Shown here piece by piece: positions 42,654-49,435 of a DNA stretch of 64,000 bases (positions are counted from its first letter, which is position 1; every line of letters begins with the position of its first letter). Position numbers and translations under genes: made by a program. The stretch is from Proteiniclasticum sp043951855 (GTDB taxonomy: Bacteria > Bacillota > Clostridia > Clostridiales > Clostridiaceae). The notes beneath the pieces are model-generated. The model worked only from the letters and a program-made list of their open reading frames with translations. It was not told the origin of the DNA and did not search any database. The stretch covers positions 62,001-126,000 of the forward strand of contig NZ_JBINJW010000003.1 of the NCBI RefSeq assembly GCF_043951855.1. The letters run 5' to 3'.

Positions 42654-42829
42654 GCGTAAAATATTTAGAAAAGGAACAGGTAAATAAAGTGAATCAAGAA
42701 TAGTCAAATCAAAATCATGGGGAAAATAATGAGTCCTTTCGTAGATTGCGGTGCATCTGGCTGATTTAAGGAAAATCCAAGAACACATGATGTAAAGCTT
42801 TCATTCGAATCAATAGGGAAGGAGGGGAG

Positions 42830-42889
42830 ATGGAAAAAATAGATTTACCCAATAAATATTATGTAAATCTAATAATCATTAGAACTTAA
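42830..42889 (+). CDS. Possible 19-residue ORF spanning the dif-like site
   Basis: ATG 42830 follows an excellent GGAAGGAGGGG ribosome binding sequence; the frame runs through the dif-like site to TAA and would give MEKIDLPNKYYVNLIIIRT. It could be a real micropeptide or the accidental start left by a former integration at the site. No promoter was recognised. Confidence 0.2.
   Translation: MEKIDLPNKYYVNLIIIRT
42842..42869. other. Candidate dif (Xer recombination) site
   Basis: A 28-bp site of dif layout: left arm GATTTACCCAA, six-base centre TAAATA, right arm TTATGTAAATC. The arms are inverted copies at 9 of 11 positions. From memory of the Bacillus subtilis dif, the right arm agrees at 9 of 11, the centre at 5 of 6 and the left arm at about 4 of 11. 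It lies 77 bases beyond the 3' end of the tyrosine recombinase gene and at the point where coding strand switches. Confidence 0.55.
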
Positions 42890-42891
42890 AA

Positions 42892-42941
42892 AGCACTACA
42901 TATTGACATGATAAGATTTAATTTAATCAATATGTAGTGCT
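42892..42941 (-). terminator. Terminator of the tyrosine recombinase gene
   Basis: AGCACTACATATTGA (42892-42906) pairs perfectly with its complement at 42927-42941 across a 20-base loop. Read on the minus strand it begins five bases after the stop codon and ends in a T-run. Confidence 0.75.
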
Positions 42942-42945
42942 AATT

Positions 42946-43929
42946 TTATTCTTCAGCCAGTGGATTTGCATTCACAGCTTCACGAAGTGATTCATTATCC
43001 ACATGTGTATAGATCTGTGTAGTCGAAACATTCTCATGTCCGAGAATCATCTGAAGACTTCTTATATCAACTTTTCCATGTTTGTACATGAGCGTAGCGG
43101 CGGTGTGCCTAAGTTTGTGAGGGCTGTATTTTTCATCGGTCAAACCAGCATGCTGCACATGTTTCTTTACGAGAATTTCTACAGTTCTTTTGTTGATTGG
43201 TCTTCGATGGGTGGACAGAAACAAATAGTCTTTATACTGATCATCCGTTTCGACTTTGGATCGGATAGTCATATATTCATTCAGGCTAGATATACATGCG
43301 TGATTCAGATACACGACGCGTTCCTTATTTCCTTTACCGATTACAGTCAACGTATCTTCTTTAATCTTACTGATTCTGATGCTGACAAGTTCAGAAAGAC
43401 GAAGTCCGCAATTCAGAAATAATGTCAGGATGCAGTAATCGCGTTTATAATTTATATTTTCTTTATCCATAGATCTTAATAAGGAGAGGCTTTCATCAAG
43501 CGTCAGATACACCGGGTTTCTTTTCTTGATTTTAGGTCTTTCCAATTCTACAGTTGGATCTTTATCGATGATACGGGCTTTGACGGATAAGTATTTAAAA
43601 AAAGTTTTGATACAGGCCGTTTTTCTAGCACGTGCATAAGTTGAATTTTTACGTTTCTTATCTGTATAAGATAGAAATGCATAAATCTCTGATAAAGTGA
43701 TTTTCCTTAGAAACTCATCATCAATATCATGAATCAGGATGTCATCAAATGGAATATCAGAAGGAACGAGCCTGCGGTGCATTTTTATGAATCTGAAGAA
43801 CAAACCCAGGTCATAACCGTATGCTTCAATGGTGCTGTCTGATTTTCCGCGTATGGTGCTGGAGTAGTTCAGAAAGTCCAGCACACGCGCTGGGTAAACT
43901 TCATAATAAACAGTGTTATTTTCACTCAT
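42946..43929 (-). CDS. XerC/D-type tyrosine recombinase, probable dif recombinase
   Basis: A 327-residue site-specific recombinase. N-terminal SAM-like core-binding domain (about 10-130; TIRGKSDSTIEAYGYDLGLF) and C-terminal catalytic domain with the full set of active residues: Arg in NCGLRLSEL (about 182), Lys in GKGNKER, HKLRHTAATLMYKHG (His and Arg), GHENVSTTQIYTHV (His and nucleophile Tyr near 310). The length and the terminal TTQIYTHVD-ESLREAV block fit housekeeping Xer proteins of Clostridia rather than phage integrases. ATG 43929 is spaced eight bases from AAGGA; ATG 43938 is too close. No phage genes lie nearby, and a dif-like site is beside its 3' end. Confidence 0.9.
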   Translation of the reverse strand: MSENNTVYYEVYPARVLDFLNYSSTIRGKSDSTIEAYGYDLGLFFRFIKMHRRLVPSDIPFDDILIHDIDDEFLRKITLSEIYAFLSYTDKKRKNSTYARARKTACIKTFFKYLSVKARIIDKDPTVELERPKIKKRNPVYLTLDESLSLLRSMDKENINYKRDYCILTLFLNCGLRLSELVSIRISKIKEDTLTVIGKGNKERVVYLNHACISSLNEYMTIRSKVETDDQYKDYLFLSTHRRPINKRTVEILVKKHVQHAGLTDEKYSPHKLRHTAATLMYKHGKVDIRSLQMILGHENVSTTQIYTHVDNESLREAVNANPLAEE

Positions 43930-44003
43930 AATTACCATCCTTAATTGTGTATTACAGAAGGGCGATTTTGCAATAAAAGCATGAATTTCTCGTTTCTATT
44001 TAA

Positions 44004-44032
44004 ATTATATCGCATTAAATTCGCGAAATCAA
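44004..44032 (-). promoter_or_regulatory. Promoter of the tyrosine recombinase gene
   Basis: On the minus strand TTGATT (44032-44027) and a perfect TATAAT (44009-44004) with a 17-base spacer, about 75 bases before the start codon. Confidence 0.75.
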
Positions 44033-44043
44033 CATTTCGCGAA
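44020..44043. promoter_or_regulatory. Double TTCGCGAA palindrome over the recombinase -35
   Basis: Two copies of the palindrome TTCGCGAA (44020-44027 and 44036-44043) lie as a larger perfect inverted repeat, TTCGCGAAAT and ATTTCGCGAA, with four bases between. The -35 hexamer sits exactly between the copies, so a bound dimer or pair of dimers would block the promoter. The regulator is unknown. Confidence 0.6.
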
Positions 44044-44391
44044 ATAAAATATTTATAGAGAAATGGACTCCGAAAGCCCTCTTCTATCCTATTCAGAAAT
44101 ATTTATTGTGAAAATTGAGTTCTTAACTGTCGATCTGACACTTTCCATATTACGGATCCGGTCTCTCTATAATCTGGCTTGGTTTAAGTTGCAGCTGCTC
44201 AGAATAATCTGCATCTGTTTACCAGCACATTGCTATATCCTGGCCATAATGATTCATACTGTGAGTTTCTATGTGACCAGAGAAATTAATTATTGTTTCT
44301 TTCCAGAATTTTAAATATATAATTGAATTCATGTGATATTAAAATATATACATTAATCCTGAAAAACCACAAAAATGATCAAAAAAGTGCC
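44044..44391. other. Non-coding interval upstream of the recombinase promoter
   Basis: No convincing gene. A plus-strand frame at 44063-44314 has unlikely composition and only a weak ribosome site. TATAAT at 44167-44172 is a possible -10 for a plus-strand transcript that would end at the hairpin at 44392. Confidence 0.3.
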
Positions 44392-44419
44392 AAAATCCCG
44401 AAGAAGTTCGGGGTTTTTT
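44392..44419 (+). terminator. Plus-strand intrinsic terminator without an obvious gene
   Basis: AAAATCCCGAA (44392-44402) pairs with TTCGGGGTTTT (one wobble) around GAAG and ends in TTTTTT. No plus-strand gene precedes it. Confidence 0.75.
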
Positions 44420-44503
44420 CTTTTGAAAGTATGTTAGCATTAGTATCAAGATAAGTTATTAAAGACTTATCAGGTTTTACTTCAATCCATCACGCATATA
44501 TTT

Positions 44504-44550
44504 AGACAACAGCTGGAATGGGATTCCCCCCTTCCAGCTGTTGTCTTTTT
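44504..44550. terminator. Hairpin terminator behind the DUF3298-like gene
   Basis: A perfect 15-bp stem (44504-44518 with 44532-44546). The T-run is on the plus strand; on the minus strand it follows the lipoprotein gene by 15 bases but with a poor T tail. Confidence 0.65.
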
Positions 44551-44564
44551 GAAAGCTCAATTCA

Positions 44565-46085
44565 TTATTCTCCGAATATGGTCAGATTTTCTGTACCGAT
44601 GATTTTGTATGGGATTGCAAAAGATACAGGAGTTCTTTCATCCTGATTGATTTCTATGGATTCACTTGCAAAGTAGATTTCGGTTCTGTTCAGTCTGAAT
44701 GTCAGGCTTTTCATAAGCTGATCAACAAACTCGTCAGATCTTTCGACACCTCTGGGAATTGCCCCGATGAGCACTTTTCTGATAAGTTCTTCATAATCAT
44801 AACCGGGTTGAAACAGTGATTCCAACGGCACGATGGTTCCATCCTCTCTGAAAGTAGTGTATTCCTGAGTGAAGTTGAATTGCCCATCATGATAATTTTT
44901 CATCTTGCTGAAGATGATATAGTCGCCAATGGAATATGCGGTAGATTCCTGGTAATAAAACTGCTGGTGCTCTCCTTCTGCGATGTCTTTGATTTCTCCT
45001 ATGTTCAGTTCGGAGAAATCGATGAATTTTTTCTTCAGGCTGCTGATCAGATTGACTGGATACCTCATTTCTTTTTGAGCATCAATACTGTCAAATGCTG
45101 TTATGGAGTTCTCTCCTTCTATTTGATCCTGAAAATTACTGATGAGGATGTGTTCCCGTGGAGTTTCGTTTTCAAAAATGGACGAATCTTCATTGTAAAA
45201 ACGTTCTTTGATGGCTAAAATATCCTCTAGATCCTTATAAGGTATGTTGATTGTCACAGGATAGTATCTTGTGTCAAATTCAGGTGTAGCATAGTCGAAA
45301 ATCAGCATCAATGCATTTTCAGTCAGATTGAATTTCTGGTCTTCCTTAAGCCCTGTAAACGGCCCTGTAAGCGTAATAAATCCAAACTCCCTGCCGTATT
45401 CCTCTGTAGCCTGCTGATGGCTCAGGTAATCCGATACAAGGGTATTCAGGGTATTCATATAATCCGTATCACTTATAAATAGGTCCGACAGGTGTATCTC
45501 CTCTCCGGTATGAAGATCCAGAGTCAGACTGCCACGATAATCAATGTATTCTGTTTTCAGACCAGATGCATCTGTGCTGTATATTCTTGATACAGATGAC
45601 ATCACTGAAATGATGTCATTGTAGCTGAAGGTCAGCTGGGTGGATACATCCTGGTTCTGGATCGCAGATCCTTCAGGAATCAGTCTGCGAATTCCCCTGT
45701 AGGGAGGCATATCCATGTCTTTGAGGCTCATGTGATGATCCATGATTTTCTGGTTGATCGCCTCTTCCGTGGATTTATCTTTCAATCCTTTGATGGAAAG
45801 TGCATAGTCTCGAAACTCAGGGCTTTCTGACTTTTCAGTAGAGACGTCTATTGGTGGATTGGCAATGAGGTAAGTCGTATGAACAGGACCTGTTACTTCA
45901 CCAAATGGAGAAACATAGGCGTCTGTCCCCTCCTCATTCACCGCAGAAGGATCCGGAGAAGCCTCAACAGGGTCTTCTCCTGTAGAATCGCATCCTACTG
46001 TAAGAAGTAGGAGTGCGATCATCCATAAACTGATGGATAAATGTTTGATATTGCAGATTCTATGGTTTTTCTTTGACTCTGACAT
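44565..46085 (-). CDS. Large lipoprotein with two DUF3298/PdaC-like regions
   Basis: A 506-residue secreted lipoprotein: basic N-terminus, hydrophobic helix, lipobox LTVGC (cysteine near 32), then a Pro/Glu-rich linker. Two similar halves follow: one with STEEAINQKI, SGLKTEYIDYRGSLTLDLHTGEEIHLSDLF and a second with FTQEYTTFREDGTIVPLESLFQPGYDY. This is the pattern of DUF4163/DUF3298 (RsiV- and PdaC-type) domains, which sense or bind cell-wall material in known cases; no catalytic deacetylase domain is attached. GAGGAGG precedes the ATG, which lies inside the upstream PstS-like gene (26-base overlap). Confidence 0.7.
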   Translation of the reverse strand: MSESKKNHRICNIKHLSISLWMIALLLLTVGCDSTGEDPVEASPDPSAVNEEGTDAYVSPFGEVTGPVHTTYLIANPPIDVSTEKSESPEFRDYALSIKGLKDKSTEEAINQKIMDHHMSLKDMDMPPYRGIRRLIPEGSAIQNQDVSTQLTFSYNDIISVMSSVSRIYSTDASGLKTEYIDYRGSLTLDLHTGEEIHLSDLFISDTDYMNTLNTLVSDYLSHQQATEEYGREFGFITLTGPFTGLKEDQKFNLTENALMLIFDYATPEFDTRYYPVTINIPYKDLEDILAIKERFYNEDSSIFENETPREHILISNFQDQIEGENSITAFDSIDAQKEMRYPVNLISSLKKKFIDFSELNIGEIKDIAEGEHQQFYYQESTAYSIGDYIIFSKMKNYHDGQFNFTQEYTTFREDGTIVPLESLFQPGYDYEELIRKVLIGAIPRGVERSDEFVDQLMKSLTFRLNRTEIYFASESIEINQDERTPVSFAIPYKIIGTENLTIFGE

Positions 46086-46962
46086 AACCTGCCTCCTCTA
46101 CCATCGCCTGACCATCTTCTGAGAGCAGATAGGAGATCATCTTGCGTACAGGACTGTCCGCTGATTCATCATTTCGTATAACAGCATAATAGGCTGTCTG
46201 CAGAGGGTATTCCCCTGATGTGATGGTTTGGGGGTTCGGCTCAATACCGCTAACTTCCAGAAGTTTTACTCGATCGTTTCCCCACATTTCGCTGGTATAG
46301 TAATAATACGAATATCCAAGTCCGTCTGGACTGTCTGTATAGGCTGCAACTGAATCTATGAGTTCACCCATACCCGCTATGGTTTGCTCTATAGGTGCTT
46401 CCATAGGCGTCAGATCCTTCATGACCAGATCAAGGAATCCAGTCTGGCTGCCTGAATTCACCGGCCTCTGATAAGCGGTGATACTCATATCCAGGCCACC
46501 TACATCTTTCCAGTTCGTGATTTCACCTGAATAGATTCTTCTTATTTCTTCAAGACTTAATTCTGATACGGGATTGTCTTTGCCGGTGAGAAAAACGAAG
46601 GCTTCACTGACGATTGGAATCACTTCCAGTTCCATATCATTCTTTTTTGCCAGTTCCAGTTCCTCCGCAGATGGACTGGTGACGAAAATGATGTCCGCAT
46701 TCTTTTCGATGAGATTGACATACCCTTCATGAGTTTTATTATGTATGATGTATTGCCTAGCTTCTTCCAGTGGCAGATCCATCAGTCTGGAGGCAAGCAT
46801 TTCTGAAAGAGGGATTGTTACCGTAGATCCATCGACGATGGGATAAGTCTCGGGTGTAAAGAAGAGTTTTTCGGGTTCCTCCTTTGTTTCTGTACAACCG
46901 GATAAAATAGACAATGAGAGCACAGCTGAGGTTACGAAAGAAATGAGATGTGATATTTTCAT
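46060..46962 (-). CDS. PstS-like substrate-binding lipoprotein
   Basis: A 300-residue periplasmic-binding-protein-like lipoprotein. Lipobox ILSGC (cysteine near 23); the core has VDGSTVTIPL (about 44), EEIRRIYSGEITNWKDVGG (about 140-158) and ITAYQRPVNSGSQTGFLDLV (anion-binding loop), which is the PstS phosphate-binding pattern. No pstCAB genes are near, so transport is not supported; it may be a sensor or an orphan binding protein. Its 3' end overlaps the DUF3298-like lipoprotein gene, suggesting joint function at the cell surface. Confidence 0.78.
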   Translation of the reverse strand: MKISHLISFVTSAVLSLSILSGCTETKEEPEKLFFTPETYPIVDGSTVTIPLSEMLASRLMDLPLEEARQYIIHNKTHEGYVNLIEKNADIIFVTSPSAEELELAKKNDMELEVIPIVSEAFVFLTGKDNPVSELSLEEIRRIYSGEITNWKDVGGLDMSITAYQRPVNSGSQTGFLDLVMKDLTPMEAPIEQTIAGMGELIDSVAAYTDSPDGLGYSYYYYTSEMWGNDRVKLLEVSGIEPNPQTITSGEYPLQTAYYAVIRNDESADSPVRKMISYLLSEDGQAMVEEAGYVRVKEKP

Positions 46963-46991
46963 AATAATTCCCCTTTACCTTAAAAATATTC

Positions 46992-47040
46992 AAGGTTTCA
47001 ATTTGGCCAGTCTATTGAACAGTGGCCATATTGAAACCTT
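46992..47040 (-). terminator. Terminator of the chagasin-like gene
   Basis: AAGGTTTCAAT and TGGCCA pair with TGGCCA and ATTGAAACCTT on the other side (46992-47040) with a small internal mismatch. It begins within ten bases after the minus-strand stop and has an AT-rich tail. Confidence 0.6.
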
Positions 47041-47046
47041 TTTAAA

Positions 47047-47466
47047 CTACTTCACTTTGGAAATGGTTCCATCATCTTGTACTGTTACTATGTATTCGAT
47101 ATGTTCTTCTGCAGTTTCTACGCCTTCCCAGGACTTGTAGTAATCAAAAACGAGGGTCACTTCTCCAGCCTTTAGACCTTCGAATGTATACTGATGCATC
47201 CCTCCACCTCCCACAACATTTGGATCGTTGGACTCTGCCGTATATCCATCCTCAACAAGGTGGATCACATTTTCATCCGATATCGTATAACTCCAGCAGA
47301 ATCCGGTTGTCGGATTTTCCTCAAGTGCTATGGTCAGTGTGTCACCTTCAATACTCACAGCCCCGGAGGTACCATCCGGAAACAGCAGCGCGCAGGCGGT
47401 GAGAGATAACAGAAGCACAAAAGCAATAAATAAAGCACTCAGCGTTTTTGTTTTTGATGTACTCAT
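47047..47466 (-). CDS. Chagasin-like (I42) protease inhibitor lipoprotein
   Basis: A 139-residue lipoprotein with lipobox LTAC (cysteine near 25). The mature part has the three inhibitory loops of chagasin-type inhibitors of papain-like cysteine proteases: ENPTTGFCW (loop with NPTTG), VVGGGGMHQYTF (GxGG-type loop) and YKSWEG in place of the usual RPW. Bacterial members may protect against own or foreign cysteine proteases; the target here is unknown. ATG 47466 is chosen since GAAGGGTG lies just before it; the frame is open 16 codons further. Confidence 0.85.
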   Translation of the reverse strand: MSTSKTKTLSALFIAFVLLLSLTACALLFPDGTSGAVSIEGDTLTIALEENPTTGFCWSYTISDENVIHLVEDGYTAESNDPNVVGGGGMHQYTFEGLKAGEVTLVFDYYKSWEGVETAEEHIEYIVTVQDDGTISKVK

Positions 47467-47575
47467 TTTTATCACCCTTCTTTCTTTATGTCTAAAATAT
47501 ATCAAAATCATCAATCATAAAAGATACAAATCCATTAAATTTTGAAAAATCTGATTTATATTTATTGCAATAAAA

Positions 47576-47605
47576 AAGATATCTCTGCAATTGCAGAGAT
47601 ATCTT
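47576..47605 (-). terminator. Terminator of the nfeD-floA operon
   Basis: A perfect 30-base palindrome (AAGATATCTCTGCAA and its complement) seven bases behind the stop of the last gene, followed on the minus strand by TTTTTATT. Confidence 0.85.
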
Positions 47606-47611
47606 CTCATA

Positions 47612-48151
47612 TTATCTTTTATTGTGATTCAATGCTTTTGGTTTATCCAGGATTTCATGCCATATGAAACCTTTCTGAGCTTCAGCAAGTGTGAATACAA
47701 GTGGTATGGAAGCAGCGCTTCCAGATTCATCTGGTACACCATCATCCAGCATTTCTAGCTTCAGTGCATCATTTTCTTCCAGATAAGCCTTTTCTCTGGC
47801 TTCTGATTCCAGTCTTCTTGTTTTCTCAAAAGCTTCTACAGCTTCCTGTTCGCTTCTCTTTTTTGCTTCTTCCAGTTCCAGTTTCTTTAATCGCTCCACG
47901 TCAATGGACTTCCGATCTTTAAGTACTTCTTCGCCGGCCAGCATATTGAAAAGTGAAGTAAGACCGTCTTGCAGATTCTCGGGCTTTTTCATTTCAGCAG
48001 CTCTTGATTGAACTGTGCCTGCACGAGGATCGCTGGATAGACTCTTGCTGGGATAGTTGGTTGTTGCTGGTCTTTTATTCTGCGGCTTTTTGCTCTTTCT
48101 GGTTAGAGAAGAGATCAGACCGAAGATCACCAGCATTACAATAAAATCCAT
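47612..48151 (-). CDS. Uncharacterised membrane-anchored coiled-coil protein
   Basis: A 179-residue protein of unknown family. One N-terminal membrane helix (about 2-17), a basic proline-rich stretch (to about 45), then a charged, probably coiled-coil region at about 85-130 (ERLKKLELEEAKKRSEQEAVEAFEKTRRLE, given here as segment 84-113), and a C-terminal part with AQKGFIWHEILDKPKAL that resembles a conserved motif of small proteins encoded near flotillins. It is the last gene of the nfeD-floA operon, 15 bases behind floA, so it may act at FloA membrane domains; this is inference from context. Confidence 0.65.
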   Translation of the reverse strand: MDFIVMLVIFGLISSLTRKSKKPQNKRPATTNYPSKSLSSDPRAGTVQSRAAEMKKPENLQDGLTSLFNMLAGEEVLKDRKSIDVERLKKLELEEAKKRSEQEAVEAFEKTRRLESEAREKAYLEENDALKLEMLDDGVPDESGSAASIPLVFTLAEAQKGFIWHEILDKPKALNHNKR

Positions 48152-48166
48152 AGGAATCCTCCTATC

Positions 48167-49159
48167 TTAATCTTCCTTCTGCTGTGGTGTAGGTTGTTTG
48201 CCACTCTGAGAAATAGAATCTCTCATGTTGGTGTCTGCCATTACATTTTTCATGTTGTAATAGTCAAATGCACCGATGTTTCCTTTTCTGAATGCTTCCG
48301 AAAGAGCCTTTGGTACTTCAGCTTCTGCTTCAACAACCTTAGCACGCATGGCTTGTACTTCTGCACGCATTTCCTGTTCCTGAGCAACAGCCATGGCACG
48401 TCTTTCTTCAGCTTTAGCCTGAGCAATCTTCTTGTCTGCCTGAGCCTGATCTTCCTGTAGTTTAGCACCGATATTTCTACCGATGTCCACATCAGCGATA
48501 TCTATAGATAGGATTTCAAATGCAGTACCGGAATCAAGACCCTTCTTCAGTACTGTAGAAGAAATTGTATCCGGATTTTCAAGAACGGATTTGTGATCTT
48601 CGGCAGAACCTACGGTTGTTACAATACCTTCACCGACTCTTGCGATGATTGTTTCCTGTCCAGCACCACCGACAAGTCTGTCAAGATTTGCACGAACTGT
48701 AACTCTTGCTTTAACTTTTACTTCGATACCATTCTTTGCCACTGCAGCAATGAATGGAGTTTCAATTACGATAGGGTTAACGGACATTTTAACAGCTTCT
48801 AGAACGTCTCTACCAGCCAGGTCGATTGCCGCTGCTCTTTCAAACTGCAGAGGAATCTGAGCTCTTTCTGCTGCGATAAGGGCATTGACGACTCTGTCGA
48901 CATTACCACCTGCAAGATAGTGCGCTTCAAGCTTGTTTCCGTTCAGTTCAAGTCCAGCCTTATCTCCCTTGATCCAAGGATTGACGATTCTACTTGGCAC
49001 AACTCTTCTAAGTCTCATACCGATCAGGTTGAAGAATCCGACTTTGACACCTGCTGCTAGAGCACTGATCCATAATCCTACTGGGATAATGGTGAAAAGT
49101 AGAATAAGTAGAACAATGATTATCACGAATAGAATAAGTGATCCATAAATTTCTGGCAT
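48167..49159 (-). CDS. floA: Flotillin-like protein FloA
   Basis: A 330-residue scaffold protein of bacterial functional membrane microdomains. N-terminal hairpin or helix (about 7-35), PHB/SPFH-like domain to about 220 with the family text GNVDRVVNALIAAERA and PIVIETPFIAAVAKNGIEVKVKARVTVRAN (key: PFIAAVAKNGIE), and a C-terminal EA-rich coiled coil (about 230-290, AKAEERRAMAVAQEQEM). FloA/YqfA works with NfeD proteins, which are encoded directly upstream, and with the small gene downstream. Start is four bases after the OB-domain gene. Confidence 0.93.
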   Translation of the reverse strand: MPEIYGSLILFVIIIVLLILLFTIIPVGLWISALAAGVKVGFFNLIGMRLRRVVPSRIVNPWIKGDKAGLELNGNKLEAHYLAGGNVDRVVNALIAAERAQIPLQFERAAAIDLAGRDVLEAVKMSVNPIVIETPFIAAVAKNGIEVKVKARVTVRANLDRLVGGAGQETIIARVGEGIVTTVGSAEDHKSVLENPDTISSTVLKKGLDSGTAFEILSIDIADVDIGRNIGAKLQEDQAQADKKIAQAKAEERRAMAVAQEQEMRAEVQAMRAKVVEAEAEVPKALSEAFRKGNIGAFDYYNMKNVMADTNMRDSISQSGKQPTPQQKED

Positions 49160-49162
49160 TTA

Positions 49163-49435
49163 CTACAACTCCTTTAGTTTTTCTTTTACGATGACTCTCA
49201 TACCTTCGACACTGGTGACAAGTATTTCTGTACCAGCTTCGATGAATTCCCCTAAAGTGACCACGTCCACTAATTCGCCATCGAAAATAGCGGTACCTGA
49301 TGGTCTTAAGGTTGTTTTAGCAATTCCTGTTTTGCCGATGTACTCTTTTAAACCCGGTTTCGCAGCTGTGTAGCCACGCTCAGGCGTCTCGCCCATGCTT
49401 AGCACCAATTTCCTGAAAAAGTTTTTAATCGGCAC
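49163..49435 (-). CDS. Stand-alone NfeD OB-fold domain protein
   Basis: A 90-residue soluble protein equal to the C-terminal OB-fold domain of the neighbouring NfeD protein: both contain GIAKTTLRPSGTA, a VDVVT-GE-IE-GT stretch and V-GMRVIVK. It starts with GTG at 49435, nine bases after AAAGGAG and overlapping the nfeD stop by 11 bases. It has no membrane helix. It looks like a tandem partial duplication that became a separate gene, perhaps linking NfeD to FloA. Confidence 0.82.
   Translation of the reverse strand: MPIKNFFRKLVLSMGETPERGYTAAKPGLKEYIGKTGIAKTTLRPSGTAIFDGELVDVVTLGEFIEAGTEILVTSVEGMRVIVKEKLKEL

Noticed and set aside
42946..43929. Recombinase as a phage or transposon integrase
   Set aside because: No phage, conjugation or toxin genes nearby, no direct repeats seen, and the protein resembles housekeeping Xer proteins of Clostridia.
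44063..44314. Plus-strand 83-codon frame next to the recombinase promoter
   Set aside because: Unusual composition (many Ile, Leu, Cys), weak ribosome site and no recognisable motif. Kept only as part of a possible small RNA region.
47576..47605. 30-base perfect palindrome as a regulator operator
   Set aside because: It directly follows the last gene of an operon and ends in a T-run on that strand, which fits a terminator.
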